64,000 bases of DNA from Muraenolepis orangiensis. Its lineage: Eukaryota; Chordata; Actinopteri; Gadiformes; Muraenolepididae. The position numbers and the translations under genes are program-made. The notes under the pieces are model-generated. The model was given only the letters and a program-made list of their open reading frames with translations. It was not told where the DNA came from and made no database searches. The stretch covers positions 3,669,749 to 3,733,748 of the forward strand of contig CM051006.1 in assembly GCA_027704905.1 (NCBI GenBank), in the 5' to 3' direction. Numbering within the stretch: position 1 is the stretch's first letter; every line of letters begins with the position of its first letter. Below, piece after piece: positions 60,285 to 64,000 of the stretch.

Positions 60285-60658
60285 GTCCCTTTACCCTTTT
60301 GCTAGATCGTACGTCGTTCTCCCTTGATGAAGCCGTACCAGCCCTCCGGTAATTATACTTACCTGTCGCTACTTCGACCTCCCGGTATCCAGACCCCTCG
60401 CCTGTCCCGGACCACTCCCCTGTCTACTACCTGTCGGTACTCCGCTGATCGACCTCCCGGTATCCAGACTCCTCGCCCGTCCCGGACCACTCGCCTGTCT
60501 ACTACCTGTCGGTACTCCGCTGATCGACCTCCCGGTATCCAGACCCCTGGCCTGTCCCCGACCGTTCTACGATGATGCTTACGCAATAAAGCCTCACGTT
60601 ACCGCTTCACTGTGTCTTTGGTCTGCGTTCTGGGTCCTACCAACACTACACCTTGACA
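60066..60658 (+). mobile_element. Solo LTR (Ty3/Gypsy family relative) in L2
   Basis: TGTCACAGTTACGGTGG to CACCTTGACA, 593 bp, with the 5-bp duplication CATCT (60061-60065, 60659-60663) splitting an L2 codon run. It contains an (AT)n stretch (60187-60281), two copies of a CCTGTCGGTACTCCGCTGAT segment, and AATAAAG near 60585. Bases 60078-60129 form a 20-bp stem hairpin. Confidence 0.88.
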
Positions 60659-60800
60659 CATCTAACCCTAATAAACGGTTTGATACTTTTTCCTCCCTCC
60701 TCCATCCCCCCTCCCCCTCCCCCCAGCTCCTCCCTTCTCCCGGATGATTTCACCAACTTCTTGACAAGAAGGTCAACGATATCTGATCCTCCTTCCCTGA

Positions 60801-61197
60801 AGGCCCCGTCACACAATAACGTTCTGGTCTGCGTTCTATGAACGTTCTAATCATTCAATTTTCGAGAGTTCATGTGTAGTCACACGCCAGATGTGTCACC
60901 TCCGGTGGACACATCTGGCGTGTGACTAACACATGACTAGCGTGTGACTAAACGCATGAGGAGCGCGTACCAGCGACCACGTAAGACACCCCTGAAAATG
61001 ATTAGCGTGTGCTGACGTGTCACTTTATTTTCGGACCAGCGTTCTCCGCTGATCACCGACGATCACCGACGATTACCGACGATTACCAGCGTTCACCAGC
61101 GTTCACACAACACTCTTCTGGTGCTATACCAGCGACCACGGACGATTACCAACGTTTCCTCAAACGCTGACCAGAACGTTATGGTGTGACATGGCCT
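60801..61197. mobile_element. 397-bp DNA transposon copy (internally deleted)
   Basis: Ends AGGCCCCGTCACACAATAAC and GTTATGGTGTGACATGGCCT, with TGA on both sides (60798-60800, 61198-61200). Identical in layout to both ends of the copy at 61452-62961 but joins GACGTGTCAC directly to TTTATTTTCGG, omitting the middle. The superfamily is unclear; the 3-bp duplication suggests Harbinger-like, though TGA is not the usual TWA. Confidence 0.8.
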
Positions 61198-61451
61198 TGA
61201 CCCCCTGGCCGATGCTCGCATCAACCACCCATGTCTTCCCCCCACCCTCCCTTACCCATTTCTCTCCCATCTCCAACACTACACCTTGACACATCTAACC
61301 CTAATAAACGGTTTGATACTTTTTCCTCCCTCCTCCATCCCCCTCCCCCTCCCCCTCCCCCTCCCCCTCCCCCCAGCTCCTCCCTTCTCCCGGATGATTT
61401 CACCAACTTCTTTGACAAGAAGGTCAACGATATCCGATCCTCCTTCCCTGA
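61198..61451. repeat. L2 junction of a 633-bp tandem duplication
   Basis: L2 sequence that should lie after the transposon (TGACCCCCTGGCCGATGCTC to CTCCCATCTC) is followed at about 61273 by a second copy of the LTR end plus upstream L2 (CAACACTACACCTTGACACA...). The join shares CCA with both parents. Unit one starts at about 60641. Confidence 0.85.
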
Positions 61452-62961
61452 AGGCCCCGTCACACCATAACGTTCTGGTCTGCGTTCTATGAACGTTCTA
61501 ATCGTTCAATTTTCAAGAGTTCTAGGGGAGGTGGACACATCTGGTGTGTGACTAACGTGTGACTAACACATGACTAGCGTGTGACTAAATGCATGAGGAG
61601 CGCGTACCAGCGACCACGTAAGGCACCCCTGAAAATGATTAGCGTGTGCTGACGTGTCACTGGGGCGCGACTACGATTACTCAACATTAGACGAGCGTGT
61701 TGAGAGTGTGACTAACGTGTGACTATCGACAGACTAGCGTGTTGCTGGCATGTGGGTTGCATGTTCAAACGGGTATAAAACGCGGGGAAATCACAGTGGA
61801 TTCAGTTGTTCTTGTCACGAGTGGAATGCAGACCAAGACCCAGTGGAGCTATAACAGAGCTTTATTTCAAGCAAACACAACACAAGAGTGATCAGGGAGA
61901 GTCCAGGGGTCTGGGTACCGGGAGGTCGATCCGCGGAGTACCGACAGGTAGTAGACCGGCAGGGAGTAGTCCGGGACGGGGGAGGAGTCTGGGTACGGGG
62001 AGGTCGGAGTAGCGACAGGTACCAGACAGGCGGATGATCAGGGACGAGCGAGAAGTCCAGATACCGGGAGGTCGGAATAGCGACAGGTACTGGACAGGTA
62101 ATTATAATTACCGGGGAGCTCGTATAGACCGGAGTAACGTGAGACAGGCGGGTGACGCGGGATAGGCAAAGAATCTGGATCTCCGGGACATCAGCGTGGC
62201 GATTCCGTCCAGAATGTACAAAGTATGACGTACGACCTAACCCCGGGGTAACGGAAAGCGAGGGTGAGGGGATTTGCAATCAGCCACGGCAATTGCCGAC
62301 AGGTGTGTGTGTGCGCAGGTGCGCAGGTGTGTGTGTGTGCCCCCTGTCAACCACCGTAACCGTGACAGTTCTTCTGGATATTGAACAGTGCACATCCTGC
62401 CGCCAAGAGGAAAAAACCGTGTGAGGGGGGCTACTGCTAAAGTCGTCTGTACTCCATCTCCAATCAAAAATAAGCACACAATGTCGGATGTGTGTATGAC
62501 TAAAAGCACTGGTCCTGACCCCCACACACACTCCATCTCTCATCCAGACAGAGGCACACAATGTCGGATGTGTACCAGTGAGTCGTTCACTGCAAAGCAA
62601 AGATTGTGAACGATTAATAACAACCAAGTAACGCTAGGGTAACGACTGACTAACAATAGCCGAACGCGTGCAACATTGGCGAACGTTAGTACATTGTTCC
62701 ACGAACGTTCTCCAGCGTTCTCCAGCGTTTAACGATAAACGTTGAAGAACGCTGGTCTCCATGAGAACTTTTGTGCATGTTCAAAACTTTATTTTCGGAA
62801 CAGCGTTCTCCGCTGATCACCGACGATCACCGACGATTATCGACGATTACCAGCGTTCACCAGCGTTCACACAACGCTCTTCTGGCGCTATACCAGCGAC
62901 CACGGACGATTACCAACGTTTCCTCAAACGCTGACCAGAACGTTATGGTGTGACGGGGCCT
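61452..62961. mobile_element. Longer copy of the same DNA transposon with nested LTR
   Basis: Perfect 29-bp terminal inverted repeats (start AGGCCCCGTCACACCATA, end TATGGTGTGACGGGGCCT), TGA duplications at 61449-61451 and 62962-62964. Without the nested LTR it is about 950 bp. The inside is built of short tandem pieces (GTGTGACTAAC, ATCACCGACG, CGTTCTCCAG) and has no transposase frame. Confidence 0.85.
61813..62367 (-). mobile_element. Solo LTR (Ty3/Gypsy family relative), minus, in the DNA transposon
   Basis: On the minus strand from TGTCACGGTTACGGTGGTTG to ACTCGTGACA, 555 bp, with the duplication GTTCT (61808-61812, 62368-62372). It resembles the solo LTR at 13281-13707 in its 3' half (GGTAGTAGACCGGC on plus). 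Confidence 0.88.
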
Positions 62962-64000
62962 TGACCCCCTGGCCGATGCTCGCATCAACCACCCATGTCT
63001 TCCCCCCACCCTCCCTTACCCATTTCTCTCCCCTCTCCACAGATGATGTTCTTCACCTCATCACATCCAGCCGACCCACCACATGCTCACTGGATCCAGT
63101 TCCCTCCCCTCTTCCTCCTCCCGCTTCAGTCCATAGCGCCTGAACTCCTGCCCTTCCTTACACACATCATCAGCACTGCGCTACTCCAGAGTCACCCCCC
63201 TCCTGAAGAAACCAACACTCGACCCCTCTGAACTCAAGAACTACAGATCCCTTTTGCCCTTCTTATCCAAAACTCTTGAACCTGCTGTCTTTAACCAATT
63301 GTCCTTGTATCTCCACCAGAACTGCCTTTTGGATCCCCACTAATCTGGTTTTAAGGCAGGTCACTCGACAGAAACTGCCCTTCTGGCAGTAACTGAGTCG
63401 CTCCATGTTGCTAGAACAAATTTGCTCTCCTCGGTCCTGATACTGCTGGACCTGTCTGCAGCATTCGACACTGTGAACCACCTGATTCTCCGCTCCACCC
63501 TTGAGGGGATGGGTGTCTTGGGCTCTGCTCTCGCCTTGTTTGCATTCTACCTGACAGGTCGCTCCTACCAGGTGGCACTGGGAGGGTCTGTGTCGGAACC
63601 ACGCCGACTGATTACTGGGGTTCCACAAGGATCGGTCCTGGGTCCTCTTCTTTTCTCCCTCTACACAAAGTCCCTTGGTGCTGTTATCCACTCCCATGAC
63701 TTATCCTACCACTGCTATGCTGACGACACCCAACTGGTCTTGTTGTTTCCCCCCTCGGACACGCAAGTGGAAACACGCATTGCCGCGTGCTAGCAGACAT
63801 CTCAAAGTGGATGTCGATGCACCACCAAATGCTCAACCTGGACAAGACTGAGCTAGTGTTCTTCCCGGCAAAGGGCTGTCCACACTGAGACCTGGCTGTC
63901 ACCATTGATGAGGCTGTGGTGACACCTACTCGGACCGCAAGGAATCTGGGTGTGATCCTGGACGACCAACTGTCGTTCTTGTGCATTGCATCGGTGACAC

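Larger units (their letters stand above)
59955..64000 (+). mobile_element. L2-type LINE split by nested insertions, running off the window
   Basis: L2 pieces: 59955-60065, 60659-60800, 61198-61451 (junction of a tandem duplication), 62962-64000. Motifs include F-D-T-F-S-S-L-L-H-P-P-P, S-R-M/L-P-D-D-F-T-N-F-F-D-K-K-V, L-D-L-S-A-A-F-D-T-V-N-H and G-V-P-Q-G-S-V-L-G-P-L-L-F-S. The catalytic box C-Y-A-D-D-T-Q-L is at about 63717-63740. The frame breaks at 63793 and elsewhere. The window end (N-L-G-V-I-L-D-D-Q-L-S-F) matches the start of the copy at 46520. Confidence 0.88.

Overview
The window looks like intergenic and intronic DNA of a teleost fish. Three things point there: very dense microsatellites and minisatellites; fish-typical retroelements (Rex1, Rex3/RTE, L2-type LINEs, a chromodomain Ty3/Gypsy element); and hAT and Harbinger-like DNA transposons. 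The tandem-repeat load recalls cod-like fishes, but that is only an impression. No intact host gene is visible. Three short exons on the minus strand (51079-52950) read as a spectrin-repeat, nesprin-like gene, and one of them carries two in-frame stops. Two 1000-base N gaps (19090-20089, 35184-36183) sit at tandem arrays. All calls were read by eye, with no database search.

Layout. 1-8.4 kb: a decayed LINE and many simple repeats. 8.4-12.55 kb: a TA-flanked element with CACTG ends that carries a broken multi-exon zinc-finger gene and ends in hairpins. 13-26 kb: a solo LTR and long minisatellites, including an 18-bp array holding about 40 AP-1-like sites at 23.2-24.2 kb. 26.5-30.6 kb: a young Ty3/Gypsy element with a complete target-site duplication, near-identical LTRs, an internal deletion and one premature stop. 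31-36 kb: minisatellites and a gap. 36.4-45 kb: hAT-type elements, then a nearly full-length Rex3 split by a 1.4-kb LTR-like insertion, and a second Rex3 piece between 200-bp direct repeats. 46-51 kb: L2, Rex1 and other LINE pieces. 51-53 kb: the nesprin-like exons. 53.4-56.3 kb: two LINEs fused head-on. 56.7-59.7 kb: a hAT holding a fold-back MITE and a Harbinger-like element. 60-64 kb: an L2 broken by two solo LTRs and two copies of one DNA transposon inside a local tandem duplication.

How it fits together: the window is mainly a record of nested insertions. At least eight insertions keep exact target-site duplications, so their order can be read: L2 first, then LTR and DNA transposon, then tandem duplication, then a deletion in one copy and a difference between copies in an inserted LTR. 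The least explained pieces are the gene-bearing CACTG element, the AP-1-like array, the LTR-like insertion in Rex3, and a few coding-like fragments I could not name.
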